A stretch of 64,000 bases of DNA from Bog-473 sp035551835. Its GTDB lineage: Bacteria; Actinomycetota; Acidimicrobiia; Acidimicrobiales; RAAP-2. Below, in pieces: positions 42,152 to 50,299 of the stretch. The notes under the pieces were generated by a model. The model was given only the letters and a program-made list of their open reading frames with translations. It was not told where the DNA came from and made no database searches. The position numbers and the translations under genes are program-made. Every line of letters begins with the position of its first letter. The first letter of the stretch is position 1. The stretch covers positions 1 to 64,000 of the forward strand of contig DASZMN010000014.1 of assembly GCA_035551835.1 (NCBI GenBank), written 5' to 3'.

Positions 42152-43024
42152 ATGAGCATGCAAGGCAAGGTCGTCGTCGTCACCGGATCCAACGTCGGCA
42201 TCGGCCTCGAGACTGCCGTGGGCGTCGCCGAACAGGGTGCGACGACGATCCTCGCCTGCCGCAACCAGGCCAAGGCGGAGGCGGCGGCCACAGACGTGAC
42301 GCAACGGACCCGGAACGACGACGTGCACATCGTCGCACTCGACCTGGCCGACCTGGCCTCGGTGCGCAAGGCGGCCGACGAGATCACGACCCGCTGGAGC
42401 CGCCTCGACGTGCTCGTGAACAACGCGGGCGGGACCTGGTCGCACCGTCAGGGGACCGCGCAGGGCGTCGAGTACACCTTCGGCGTCAACCACCTGGGCC
42501 CCTTCTACCTGACCAACCTGCTGCTCGACCGGCTGCGCGCCGACACGCCGGCGCGCGTCGTCAACCTCACGTCGGTGGGCCACCACGCCGCGTTCGGCGG
42601 CATGCGCTTCGACGACCTGCAGAGCGAGAAGCGGTACGAGGCCATGGACGCGTACTGCCGGTCCAAGCTGGCCAACGTGCTCTTCACCCGCCAGCTGGCC
42701 AAGCGCCTCGACGGGAGCGGCGTGACCGCCAACGCGGTGCACCCGGGCCCCGTGCGCAGCGGCTTCGGGATGGACGGCGACCTGACGGGGTTCATGGGCT
42801 TCGGGATGCGCCTCGTGCGGCCGTTCGAGATCAGCCCGCGGCGCGGCGCCAAGACGTCGATCTACGTCGCGACGTCACCGGCCGTGGCCGACAAGACCGG
42901 CCTGTACTGGGTCCGCTCGAAGCCGGGCCACATGAGCCGGCACGCGAAGGACGACGTCGCCGCCGATCGCCTGTGGGACGAGAGCGAGCGCCTCGTGGCG
43001 TTGGCCGGCTTCGCGCTGACCTGA
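42152..43024 (+). CDS. SDR oxidoreductase, retinol dehydrogenase / protochlorophyllide reductase-like
   Basis: A 290-residue SDR with TGSNVGIG (11-18), VNNAGGTW and the YCRSKLAN catalytic block. The VNHLGPFYLTNLLLDRL and NAVHPGPVRSGFG segments place it with the RDH/WWOX-like SDRs, which act on retinoids, steroids or other lipophilic alcohols. A TAAGCT box at 42083-42088 and AAGGGGA before the ATG give a leadered mRNA, unlike most of its neighbours. It is divergent from a P450. Confidence 0.9.
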   Translation: MSMQGKVVVVTGSNVGIGLETAVGVAEQGATTILACRNQAKAEAAATDVTQRTRNDDVHIVALDLADLASVRKAADEITTRWSRLDVLVNNAGGTWSHRQGTAQGVEYTFGVNHLGPFYLTNLLLDRLRADTPARVVNLTSVGHHAAFGGMRFDDLQSEKRYEAMDAYCRSKLANVLFTRQLAKRLDGSGVTANAVHPGPVRSGFGMDGDLTGFMGFGMRLVRPFEISPRRGAKTSIYVATSPAVADKTGLYWVRSKPGHMSRHAKDDVAADRLWDESERLVALAGFALT

Positions 43025-43057
43025 GTCGAAGGCCGGCGCGCGGGGCGGCGCGGCGCC

Positions 43058-44203
43058 TCAGTCGGCCAGCGCACCCACCACGTGCGTGATGCACCCGCAC
43101 AGCGAGGCGATGTCGTCGGGCTCGATCGCCGGGAACATCGCAATGCGCAGCTGGTTGCGCCCGAGCTTGCGGTAGGGCTCGGTGTCGACGATCCCGTTGG
43201 CCCGTAGTACGGCCGCGATCACCGACGCGTCGATCGCGTCGACGAAGTCGATGGTCGCGACGACGTGGCTGCGGTCGGCCGGGTTCTCGACGAAGGGACG
43301 GGCGTAGCCCGACTGCTCGGCCCACGTATAGAGGATCTCGGCCGAGCGATCGCAGCGCGAGGCCGTCCACTCCAGGCCCCCGTTGGTGTTCATCCAGTCG
43401 AGCTGCTCGGCCAGCAGGTAGATCGTCGCCAGCGCAGGCGTGTTGTAGGTCTGGTCCAGCTTCGAGTTGTCGACCGCCGTCTTGAGGTCGAGGAAGGTCG
43501 GGATCCAGCGCCCCGACGTGGCGATCCGCTCCACCCGGTCGAGCGCGGCCGCCGACATCAGCGCGATCCACAGGCCGCCGTCGCTGGCGAAGCACTTCTG
43601 CGGGGCCAGGTAGTAGGCGTCGAACTCGGCCGGGTCGACCCGCAGGCCACCCGCCCCCGAGGTGCCGTCGACCGCGACCAGGCCGCCGCCGTCCGCCGGG
43701 AGGGCGGCCCCGGCGGGGCGAGCGATCGTCATGGCCACCCCGGTCGAGGTCTCGTTGTGGGTCAGGGCGTAGAGGTCGACGGACGCGTCGGCCGACGGCA
43801 GCGGGTGCGTCCCCACCGGGGACTCAATCACCTGGGGGTCCTTGAGGTGCGGGGCCGCGGACGCACAGGCGGCGAACTTCGAGGAGAACTCCCCGAAGCT
43901 GAGGTGCTGGCTCTGGTCCTGAATGAGCCCGAACGTGGCCGCGTCCCAGAAGCACGTGGTGCCCCCGTTGCCGAGCACGACCTCGTAGCCGTCGGGCAGG
44001 GAGAAGAGCTGGCGCATCCCCGCGCGCACCCGGCCGACCTGAGCCTTGACCGTCTTCTGGCGGTGGCTGGTCCCGAGGTACGTCGTGGCGACGGCACTGA
44101 GCGCGTCGACCTGCGCGGGCCGGATCTTGGAGGGGCCGGATCCGAAACGGCCGTCGGAGGGGAGCAATGCGGGGGGGATTGTGATGTCGGGGATCTCTGG
44201 CAC
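43058..44203 (-). CDS. serC: Phosphoserine aminotransferase (mycobacterial type)
   Basis: A 381-residue PLP enzyme that makes phosphoserine from 3-phosphohydroxypyruvate. SDGRFGSGPSKIRPAQ near the N-terminus, GNGGTTCFWDAATFGL, HNETSTGVAMT and the PLP lysine in YLAPQKCFASDGG match the actinobacterial SerC branch. The GTG at 44203 is favoured because CATGAT lies 7 nt upstream on this strand; an ATG at 44215, adding four residues, is the alternative. It is divergent from an aminotransferase and near serA, with which it forms the serine pathway. Confidence 0.93.
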   Translation of the reverse strand: MPEIPDITIPPALLPSDGRFGSGPSKIRPAQVDALSAVATTYLGTSHRQKTVKAQVGRVRAGMRQLFSLPDGYEVVLGNGGTTCFWDAATFGLIQDQSQHLSFGEFSSKFAACASAAPHLKDPQVIESPVGTHPLPSADASVDLYALTHNETSTGVAMTIARPAGAALPADGGGLVAVDGTSGAGGLRVDPAEFDAYYLAPQKCFASDGGLWIALMSAAALDRVERIATSGRWIPTFLDLKTAVDNSKLDQTYNTPALATIYLLAEQLDWMNTNGGLEWTASRCDRSAEILYTWAEQSGYARPFVENPADRSHVVATIDFVDAIDASVIAAVLRANGIVDTEPYRKLGRNQLRIAMFPAIEPDDIASLCGCITHVVGALAD

Positions 44204-44209
44204 GTATGA

Positions 44210-44216
44210 GATCATG
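44210..44216. promoter_or_regulatory. Overlapping divergent -10 boxes between serC and aminotransferase
   Basis: GATCAT (44210-44215, plus) and CATGAT (44216-44211, minus) overlap over 5 bp and face opposite ways. Each ends 7 nt before a GTG start, at 44223 and 44203. The arrangement is symmetric about 44213. Confidence 0.5.
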
Positions 44217-44222
44217 GCATCC

Positions 44223-45452
44223 GTGACGACGTCCCCATCCACCACCGAGCTCCGCCGCATCTCGCGCCGGGCGGCCGCCGTTGCGCCCTCGGCCACCCTC
44301 GCCGTGGACGCCAAGGCGAAGGCGCTGCAAGCGGCGGGTGAGCACGTGATCGGTTTCGGCGCCGGCGAGCCGGACTTCCCGACGCCGGCCCACATCGTCG
44401 AGGCCGCGGTCGCCGCGTGCCTCGACCCGGCCAACCATCACTACACGCCGACCGCCGGCATCCCGGCGCTGCGAGAGGCGATCGCGGCCAAGACCACGCG
44501 CGACTCGGGCTTCGAGGTCGGCGCGGGGCAGGTGCTCGTCACCAACGGCGGGAAGCAAGCCGTGGCGAACGCGTTCGCCGTCCTGTGCGACCCGGGGGAC
44601 GAGGTCATCGTGCTCGCCCCCTACTGGACGACCTACCCCGAGTCCATCGCCCTGGCCGGCGGGACGCCCGTCTTCGTCAGCTCGGACGAGACGACCGGGT
44701 TTCGCAGCTCGGTCGACGACCTCGAGGCGGCGTGGACGCCCAACACCAAGGCGCTGCTCTTCGTCTCCCCGTCCAACCCGACGGGCGCCGTGTACCCACG
44801 CGAGGAGATCGAGGCCATCGGCCGCTGGGCGCTGGCCAAGGGCATCTGGGTGATCACCGACGAGATCTACGAGCACCTGGTCTACGACGGGGTCGAGCAC
44901 CACTCCCTGCCGGTGCTCGTGCCCGAGCTGGCGGAGCGCTGCATCGTCGTCAACGGCGTGGCCAAGACGTACGCCATGACCGGGTGGCGCGTCGGCTGGA
45001 TGATCGGGCCCAGCGACGCGGTGACGGCCGCCACCAACATCCAGAGCCACGAGACCTCGAACGTCTCCAACGTGGCGCAGCGCGCCGCGCTGGCGGCCGT
45101 CTCGGGTGGCCTCGAGGACGTGGCCGCGATGCGCGAGGCCTTCGACCGCCGGCGCCAGGCGATCGTCAAGCTGCTCAACGAGATCGAGGGCGTCGTGTGT
45201 GTCGAGCCCGAGGGCGCGTTCTACGCGTTCCCCTCGGTCAAGGGTCTGCTCGGGCGGTCCCTCCGGGGACGTCGTCCGGCGACGAGCGCGGAGCTGGCCG
45301 AGATCTGCATCAACGAGGCCAAGGTGGCGGTGGTGCCCGGAGAGGCGTTCGGCGCACCTGGCTTCTTCCGCATGTCCTACGCCTTGGCCGACCACGACAT
45401 GGTCGAGGGCGTGTCCCGGTTGGCCGCGCTGTTCACCGAGGCGGCAGACTGA
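44223..45452 (+). CDS. Pyridoxal-phosphate aminotransferase class I (aspartate aminotransferase-type)
   Basis: A 409-residue fold-type I aminotransferase. Motifs are GFGAGEPDFPTPAHI, YTPTAGIPALREAIA, SPSNPTGAVY, the PLP lysine in VVNGVAKTYAMTGWRVGW and the substrate-binding Arg in FFRMSYA. The pattern is the AspB/AspAT class Ib, making aspartate (and probably acting on other acidic or aromatic keto acids). The GTG at 44223 matches the -10 spacing; ATG 44214, adding three residues, is possible. It lies between serC and serA. Confidence 0.9.
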   Translation: MTTSPSTTELRRISRRAAAVAPSATLAVDAKAKALQAAGEHVIGFGAGEPDFPTPAHIVEAAVAACLDPANHHYTPTAGIPALREAIAAKTTRDSGFEVGAGQVLVTNGGKQAVANAFAVLCDPGDEVIVLAPYWTTYPESIALAGGTPVFVSSDETTGFRSSVDDLEAAWTPNTKALLFVSPSNPTGAVYPREEIEAIGRWALAKGIWVITDEIYEHLVYDGVEHHSLPVLVPELAERCIVVNGVAKTYAMTGWRVGWMIGPSDAVTAATNIQSHETSNVSNVAQRAALAAVSGGLEDVAAMREAFDRRRQAIVKLLNEIEGVVCVEPEGAFYAFPSVKGLLGRSLRGRRPATSAELAEICINEAKVAVVPGEAFGAPGFFRMSYALADHDMVEGVSRLAALFTEAAD

Positions 45453-45543
45453 GGACATTGAGCGGGCCGGGGACCGGGGAGCCCGGTCCGCCCGCAGTTG
45501 GGTTGCACCACACGAGGCGGGGGGAGCAAGGAGAACCACCGCG

Positions 45544-47115
45544 GTGGCACGGGTACTGGTAACGGAGAAGATCGCGCAGAGCGGGCTCGACCTGCTCGCG
45601 GACGCCGGCCACGAGGTGGACGTCGCCGAGGGCTTGAGCCCCGACGAGCTGCTCGAGGCGATCGTGGGCGCGCACGCGCTCATCATCCGCTCGGCCACCC
45701 AGGTCAGCGCCGACGTGCTGGCGGCGGGCACGACGCTCGCCGTGGTCGGCCGCGCCGGCGTCGGCCTCGACAACGTCGACGTCACGGCGGCGACGGAGCG
45801 CGGTGTCATGGTCGTCAACGCGCCGACCTCGAACATCCTGTCGGTGGCCGAGCAGGCCATGGCGCTGCTGCTGGCGCAGGCGCGCAACATCCCCCAGGCG
45901 CACGCGGCGCTCGTGGCGGGGCGCTGGGAGCGCTCGAAGTGGGAGGGCGTCGAGCTGCACGGCAAGGTGCTCGGCGTCGTCGGGCTCGGTCGGGCCGGCT
46001 CGCTCGTGGCCCAGCGCGCCCACGCCTTCGGCATGGAGCTCATCGGCTACGACCCCTTCGTGTCCCAGGACCGGGCCCGGGCCATGGGGGTGCGCCTGGT
46101 CGGCATCGAGGAGCTGGTGGCGGACGCCGACTTCGTCTCCATCCACACGCCCAAGACGCCCGAGACCATCGGCCTCTTCGGGCGTGACCTGTTGGCCAAG
46201 GCCAAGCCGGGCATCCGCATCATCAACACCGCCCGGGGCGGCATCGTCGACGAGGACGCGCTCGCCGAGGCCATCCGTGACGGCATCGTCGCCGGCGCCG
46301 GCCTGGACGTCTTCGCCAAGGAGCCGTGCACCGAGTCGCCGCTCTTCGAGTTGCCGAGCGTGGTGGTGTCGCCGCACCTCGGGGCGTCGACCGAGGAGGC
46401 GCAGGACAAGGCCGGCGTCACGATCGCCGAGCAGGTGCTGCTCGCGCTGGCGGGCGACTTCGTGCCCTACGCCGTCAACGTCGCCGCCCGCGACGTCACC
46501 GACACCGTCCGCACCTTCATGGGGCTGGCCGAGCAGCTCGGTCGCTTCTTCGTCGGGCTGCACGACGGGTTGCCGGACTCGATCGACATCGAGTTCCAGG
46601 GCGAGCTGGCCGGCGAGAGCACCGGCATCCTCACCCTCTCGGTGCTGAAGGGCATCTTCGGCGGCTCGACGGAGGAGCCCGTCTCCTACGTCAACGCGCC
46701 GCAGCTGGCCGAGCAGCGCGGGCTGAAGATCCGCGAGTCGTCCACCGCGACGTCCCAGGACTACAAGTCGCTCATCACGCTGCGCTCGGGCTCGCACTCG
46801 GTCGCTGGCACGCTGATCAGCGCCGGCCTGCACACCGAGCCGCGCATCGTCATCGTCGACGAGCACATGGTCGAGGTGCCGCCGTCCGAGCACATGCTCG
46901 TCGTGCGCAACGACGACCGCCCCGGCGTGATCGGCGTCGTCGGTACCGCGCTCGGTGCGGCCGGCGTCTCCATCTCGTCGATGGCCGTGGGTCCGAGCCC
47001 CGAGACGTCGACGGCGATGATGGTGATCTCGACCACCACGCCGGCGCCCGACGCGGTGATCGAAAAGATGCGCGGGGACGAGGGGATCCTCGACCTGCAC
47101 CGCGTCACGCTCTGA
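45544..47115 (+). CDS. serA: D-3-phosphoglycerate dehydrogenase
   Basis: A 523-residue SerA that commits 3-phosphoglycerate to serine. The NAD-binding fingerprint VVGLGRAGSLVAQRA is followed by the catalytic Arg in INTARGGIVDEDAL, the Glu in the CTESPLFE region and the His in VVSPHLGASTEEAQ. An intervening domain of about 120 residues and a C-terminal ACT domain (MLVVRNDDRPGVIGVVGTALGAAGVSISSMAVG) give serine feedback, as in the long actinobacterial type. AAGGAG lies 10-15 nt before the GTG. An inverted repeat GCTCTGA/TCAGAGC (47109-47143) at the stop may aid termination. Confidence 0.97.
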   Translation: MARVLVTEKIAQSGLDLLADAGHEVDVAEGLSPDELLEAIVGAHALIIRSATQVSADVLAAGTTLAVVGRAGVGLDNVDVTAATERGVMVVNAPTSNILSVAEQAMALLLAQARNIPQAHAALVAGRWERSKWEGVELHGKVLGVVGLGRAGSLVAQRAHAFGMELIGYDPFVSQDRARAMGVRLVGIEELVADADFVSIHTPKTPETIGLFGRDLLAKAKPGIRIINTARGGIVDEDALAEAIRDGIVAGAGLDVFAKEPCTESPLFELPSVVVSPHLGASTEEAQDKAGVTIAEQVLLALAGDFVPYAVNVAARDVTDTVRTFMGLAEQLGRFFVGLHDGLPDSIDIEFQGELAGESTGILTLSVLKGIFGGSTEEPVSYVNAPQLAEQRGLKIRESSTATSQDYKSLITLRSGSHSVAGTLISAGLHTEPRIVIVDEHMVEVPPSEHMLVVRNDDRPGVIGVVGTALGAAGVSISSMAVGPSPETSTAMMVISTTTPAPDAVIEKMRGDEGILDLHRVTL

Positions 47116-47176
47116 CGCGCGACGCGCCGGGTTAGCTCAGAGCCACGTCCGCCGGGACCTCGGCCCGGGGCCCGAG

Positions 47177-47350
47177 TCAGGCGGCCGACGGCTTGCGCGG
47201 CACGGCCGGCCAAGTGTCGAGACTGCCGATGATCGGCTCGTCGCCGTGCAGCGCGCGCTGGGGCGCCCGGTCGAGCAGCACCGAGCGCACGATCGCCAGC
47301 ACGGAGATGACGACGATCGCCCGAACCAGGTTCCAGAGGAGTCGGCGCAT
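47177..47350 (-). CDS. 57-residue single-pass membrane protein, unknown
   Basis: A small protein with a basic N-terminus (MRRLLWNLVR), one hydrophobic helix (about residues 8-26) and a polar tail. TACCGT on this strand ends 6 nt before the ATG, the leaderless-type spacing. The -10 shares its TA with the opposing VOC gene's box. The start codon sits in a GGCGCATGCGCC palindrome. I do not recognise a family. Confidence 0.55.
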   Translation of the reverse strand: MRRLLWNLVRAIVVISVLAIVRSVLLDRAPQRALHGDEPIIGSLDTWPAVPRKPSAA

Positions 47351-47356
47351 GCGCCC

Positions 47357-47366
47357 ACGGTAGCGT
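47357..47366. promoter_or_regulatory. Shared divergent -10 element ACGGTAGCGT
   Basis: Minus-strand TACCGT (47362-47357) and plus-strand TAGCGT (47361-47366) share the central TA, an AnnnTAnnnT arrangement. Start codons follow at 6 nt (47350, minus) and 8 nt (47375, plus). Confidence 0.5.
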
Positions 47367-47374
47367 CGCCGGGC

Positions 47375-47728
47375 ATGGCCACCGTGCAGAGCGCCGCGCC
47401 GATCTTCCCGACCGCCGACCTCGAGGCGATGCGTGCCCACTACGAGGCCCTGGGCTTCGAGGTGCACGTCCACGGTGGCGGCTACGCCACCGCCGCCCGC
47501 GACGCCGTGAAGATCCATTTCCGCCTCGTTGACGCCGGCGAGGCCCTGGCGCCAGGCGCCGCCTACCTCGCCATCGACGACGCCGACCTCCTCCACGCCG
47601 AATGGCGGCGGGCCGGCGTGGGCGAGACGTCGGACCTGTTCGACCCGGGGTTCGGCGTGTGGGAGGCCGCGCACACGGACCCCGAGGGCAACCTGCTGCG
47701 CTTCGGCTCTCCGATCAAGCCGGCGTGA
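47375..47728 (+). CDS. VOC / bleomycin-resistance-like fold protein
   Basis: A 117-residue VOC domain with two beta-alpha-beta-beta-beta modules. The N-terminal PIFPTADLEAMRAHYEALGFEV and C-terminal GVWEAAHTDPEGNLLRFGSP match the bleomycin-resistance/dioxygenase branch. Such proteins sequester or modify small molecules. The substrate is unknown. TAGCGT lies 8 nt before the ATG. The gene lies just upstream of the leuA promoter. Confidence 0.85.
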   Translation: MATVQSAAPIFPTADLEAMRAHYEALGFEVHVHGGGYATAARDAVKIHFRLVDAGEALAPGAAYLAIDDADLLHAEWRRAGVGETSDLFDPGFGVWEAAHTDPEGNLLRFGSPIKPA

Positions 47729-47759
47729 GCCTGAGGCCCGACCGCCGGGGGACGGGCGT

Positions 47760-47790
47760 TTGACGCTGGACCCCCGGAGTTGGGTACAAT
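47760..47790 (+). promoter_or_regulatory. leuA promoter: TTGACG, 19 bp, TACAAT
   Basis: TTGACG (47760-47765) and a near-perfect TACAAT (47785-47790). The -10 ends 9 nt before the leader peptide ATG. Confidence 0.7.
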
Positions 47791-47799
47791 TGAGGCGCA

Positions 47800-47841
47800 A
47801 TGACGGTGAAGCCCACGACCTCCGAGCTGCTGCTGACCTGA
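47800..47841 (+). CDS. leuA leader peptide MTVKPTTSELLLT (attenuator)
   Basis: A 13-codon ORF ending in TGA, with three consecutive CTG Leu codons just before the stop. A terminator with a TTTTTT tract begins 31 nt later and leuA follows at 48004. Ribosome stalling at the Leu codons under leucine shortage would prevent termination. Attenuation of leuA is known in Actinobacteria. Confidence 0.9.
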   Translation: MTVKPTTSELLLT

Positions 47842-47858
47842 CGGCGGACGCCACATCG

Positions 47859-47887
47859 CGTTCGCTGATGACCTCCTGTGCCGAACG
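47859..47887 (+). promoter_or_regulatory. Candidate antiterminator pairing in the leuA leader
   Basis: CGTTCG (47859-47864) is the exact complement of CGAACG (47882-47887). The second segment is the loop and inner stem of the terminator, so the two structures exclude each other, as an attenuator needs. Confidence 0.45.
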
Positions 47888-47902
47888 GCCAGGGGGTTTT
47901 TT
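47872..47902 (+). terminator. leuA attenuator terminator
   Basis: CCTCCTGTGCCG folds on CGGCCAGGGGG with a small internal loop, followed by TTTTTT (47897-47902). It is one of the strongest intrinsic terminators in the window. Confidence 0.8.
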
Positions 47903-47945
47903 GTTGGGCCGACGGCAACGAGGGCGGTGGGACGAACCGCCGGAT

Positions 47946-47983
47946 CAGACCAGACACACCAGACCAGACAACGCACACCAGAC
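47946..47983. repeat. CAGAC repeats in the leuA 5' region
   Basis: CAGAC occurs five times (47946, 47951, 47960, 47965, 47979) between the attenuator and the leuA start. The segment is C/A-rich and probably unstructured. Confidence 0.75.
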
Positions 47984-48003
47984 AGAACCGAAGGGACAGC
48001 ACA

Positions 48004-49752
48004 GTGACGACCGAGGCGCAGAAAGGGCGTGGTGGCGACGTGAGCACGGACCGAGGTCACCTGGCCCTGCCCTGTGACCCGATGACGTCGCCGATGCCGT
48101 GGGACAAGTACCGCTCGCACGTCCCCCTGGTCCTGGGTGACCGGAACTGGCCCGATCGCCAGTTCACCAAGGCCCCCCGTTGGGCCAGCGTCGACCTGCG
48201 CGACGGCAACCAGGCCCTCATCGACCCGATGGACCCCGAACGCAAGCTGGCGCTGTTCCAGACGCTGGTCGACGTCGGCTTCAAGGAGATCGAGGTCGGG
48301 TTCCCCTCGGCCAGCCAGACTGACTTCGACTTCCAGCGCCTCATCATCGAGGAGGGCCTGATTCCCGACGACGTCGAGATCCAGGTGCTCACCCAGTGCC
48401 GCGCCGAGCTGATCGAGCGCACCTTTGAGTCGCTGGCCGGCGCGCACCGCGCGTGCGTGCACTTCTACAACTCGGTGTCCGAGCTGCAACGCCGCGTCGT
48501 CTTCGGCCTCGACAAGGCCGGCATCGTCGACATTGCGGTCAAGGCCGCCGAGCTGTGCAAGCGCTACGAGCTCGACCTCACGAACAACGGCACCATCCTG
48601 CGCTACGAGTACTCGCCCGAGAGCTTCACCGGCACCGAGCCGGAGTTCGCGCTCGAGATCTGCGAGGCGGTCATGGACGTCATCGGGCCGACGCCCGAGA
48701 ACCCGATGATCCTCAACCTCCCGGCCACGGTCGAGATGTACAGCCCCAACGTCTACGCGGACGTGATCGAGTGGTTCGGCCGCACCATCAAGAACCGGGA
48801 CAGCATCGTGCTGAGCCTGCACCCGCACAACGACCGCGGCACGGCCGTCGCCGCCGCCGAGCTGGCCGTCCTGGGCGGGGCCGACCGTATCGAGGGCACG
48901 CTGTTCGGCAACGGCGAGCGGACCGGCAACGTCGACGTCGTCACGCTGGCCCTGAACCTGTTCTCACAGGGAATCGACCCGGCGCTCGATTTCTCCGACA
49001 TCGAGAAGGTCCGGCGCGTGGCGGAGTACGCCACCCGCCTGCCGGTCCACCCGCGCCACCCCTACGCCGGCGACCTGGTGTACACCGCCTTCAGCGGCTC
49101 GCACCAAGATGCGATCAAGAAGGGCATGGCCGCCCTCGGCCGTGACTACGGCGAGTGGGAGGTGCCGTACCTCCCGATCGACCCCAAGCACACGGGCCGC
49201 ACCTACGAGGCCATCATCCAGGTCAACAGCCAGTCCGGCAAGGGCGGCGTCGCCTACGTGATGGACACCGACCACGGGCTCGACCTGCCGCGGCGACTGC
49301 AGATCGAGTTCTCCAAGCGGGTGCAGGAGATCACCGAGGCGAGCGGGACCGTGATCGGCTCCGGCCAGATGCGCGACGTCTTCGAGGACATCTACCTGCC
49401 CGAGGACGCGGGCCTCCGCCTCATGACGAGCGAGGTCTCGACGGGCAAGGGGCGGACCGTCGTCACGGCGCAACTGCTCGTCGACGGCCAGCACCGCACG
49501 GTCACCGGCGAGGGCAACGGCCCGATCGACGCCCTGGTCGCCGCGCTGAAGGCCGACCTCGGTATCCTGCTCGAGGTGAAGGACTACTCCGAGCACGCCC
49601 TCACGGAGGGCTCGGGAGCCTCGGCGGTGGCGTACGTCGAGTGCGCGGGCCCCGACGGCACCACGTGGTGGGGGGTCGGTCGCGACTCGTCGATCCTCGA
49701 TGCGTCGCTCAACGCCATCGTCTCCGCCGCGAACCGGGCGCGCACGGGGTGA
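48004..49752 (+). CDS. leuA: 2-isopropylmalate synthase
   Basis: A 582-residue Claisen condensing enzyme that commits ketoisovalerate and acetyl-CoA to leucine. WASVDLRDGNQALIDPMDPERKLALFQ holds the metal-binding Asp, and SLHPHNDRGTAVAAAELAVLGGADRIEGTLFGNGERTGNVD holds the His pair and acetyl-CoA region. The C-terminal LeuA dimer domain (from about residue 440) gives leucine inhibition. The N-terminus MPWDKYRSHVPL and length fit the long actinobacterial type. AAGGGA before the GTG at 48004 supports that start; GTG 48042 and ATG 48081 are alternatives. The stop overlaps the GNAT gene as GTGA. Confidence 0.96.
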   Translation: MTTEAQKGRGGDVSTDRGHLALPCDPMTSPMPWDKYRSHVPLVLGDRNWPDRQFTKAPRWASVDLRDGNQALIDPMDPERKLALFQTLVDVGFKEIEVGFPSASQTDFDFQRLIIEEGLIPDDVEIQVLTQCRAELIERTFESLAGAHRACVHFYNSVSELQRRVVFGLDKAGIVDIAVKAAELCKRYELDLTNNGTILRYEYSPESFTGTEPEFALEICEAVMDVIGPTPENPMILNLPATVEMYSPNVYADVIEWFGRTIKNRDSIVLSLHPHNDRGTAVAAAELAVLGGADRIEGTLFGNGERTGNVDVVTLALNLFSQGIDPALDFSDIEKVRRVAEYATRLPVHPRHPYAGDLVYTAFSGSHQDAIKKGMAALGRDYGEWEVPYLPIDPKHTGRTYEAIIQVNSQSGKGGVAYVMDTDHGLDLPRRLQIEFSKRVQEITEASGTVIGSGQMRDVFEDIYLPEDAGLRLMTSEVSTGKGRTVVTAQLLVDGQHRTVTGEGNGPIDALVAALKADLGILLEVKDYSEHALTEGSGASAVAYVECAGPDGTTWWGVGRDSSILDASLNAIVSAANRARTG

Positions 49753-50186
49753 TCCGCCCGGCGGTCGAGGCGGACGTCCCCGAGCTCGTGGCGATGATCC
49801 GCGAGCTGGCCGAATACGAGAACCTCTCCGACCAGGTGATGGTCACCGAGGACGACCTCGAGCGCACGCTCTTCGGTCCCGGCGCCGTCGTGTCCGACTC
49901 GGTCATCGAGGACGGTGACGGAGGCCTGGCCGGGCACGCGCTGTGGTACCGCACGTTCTCGACGTTCCTCGGCCGGACCGGCATCTGGCTCGAGGACCTC
50001 TACGTGCGCCCCGAGCATCGCCGCCAGGGTCACGCCTCCGCGCTGCTGCGCCACCTGCGCGGGGAGACCGGAGGCCGGCTCGAGTGGGAGGTGCTCGAGT
50101 GGAACCAGCCGGCCATGGACTTCTACCAACGGCTCGGCGCGCGGCCCATGGCGGGCTGGACGCGGTACCGCTGGTACGAGGGGTAG
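49749..50186 (+). CDS. GNAT-family N-acetyltransferase (diamine acetyltransferase-like)
   Basis: A 145-residue GNAT. The acetyl-CoA motif A is LEDLYVRPEHRRQGHASALLRHL, with the pyrophosphate loop RRQGHA, and the C-terminal WNQPAMDFYQRLGARPMAGW is typical of spermidine/diamine acetyltransferase relatives. The substrate is unproven. It is translationally coupled to leuA by a GTGA overlap, an association without obvious pathway logic. Confidence 0.88.
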   Translation: MIRPAVEADVPELVAMIRELAEYENLSDQVMVTEDDLERTLFGPGAVVSDSVIEDGDGGLAGHALWYRTFSTFLGRTGIWLEDLYVRPEHRRQGHASALLRHLRGETGGRLEWEVLEWNQPAMDFYQRLGARPMAGWTRYRWYEG

Positions 50187-50260
50187 CCGCCGCCCCGGTC
50201 CCGCCGGCCCCGTCCCGGCGGGCGCAGGCCTCCGTCTCCATCTGGACCGCAGGGCGCCAC

Positions 50261-50289
50261 TTGACGGCCGCCTTACCGTAAGTTATTAC
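50261..50289 (+). promoter_or_regulatory. arsR-2 promoter: TTGACG, 17 bp, TATTAC
   Basis: TTGACG (50261-50266) and TATTAC (50284-50289) at 17-bp spacing. The -10 lies inside the large inverted repeat and 9 nt before the GTG start. Confidence 0.6.
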
Positions 50290-50299
50290 TTACGGTAAG
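50272..50299. promoter_or_regulatory. ArsR operator: perfect 12-bp inverted repeat
   Basis: CTTACCGTAAGT (50272-50283) and ACTTACGGTAAG (50288-50299) are perfect inverted arms with a TATT spacer. Each arm is itself an 11-bp palindrome CTTACnGTAAG, so two dimer sites lie in tandem over the -10 box and the start codon. Confidence 0.8.

Noticed and set aside
47946..47983. CAGAC repeats considered as a CRISPR-like array
   Set aside because: Units are only 5 bp with no regular spacers and no cas genes are present.
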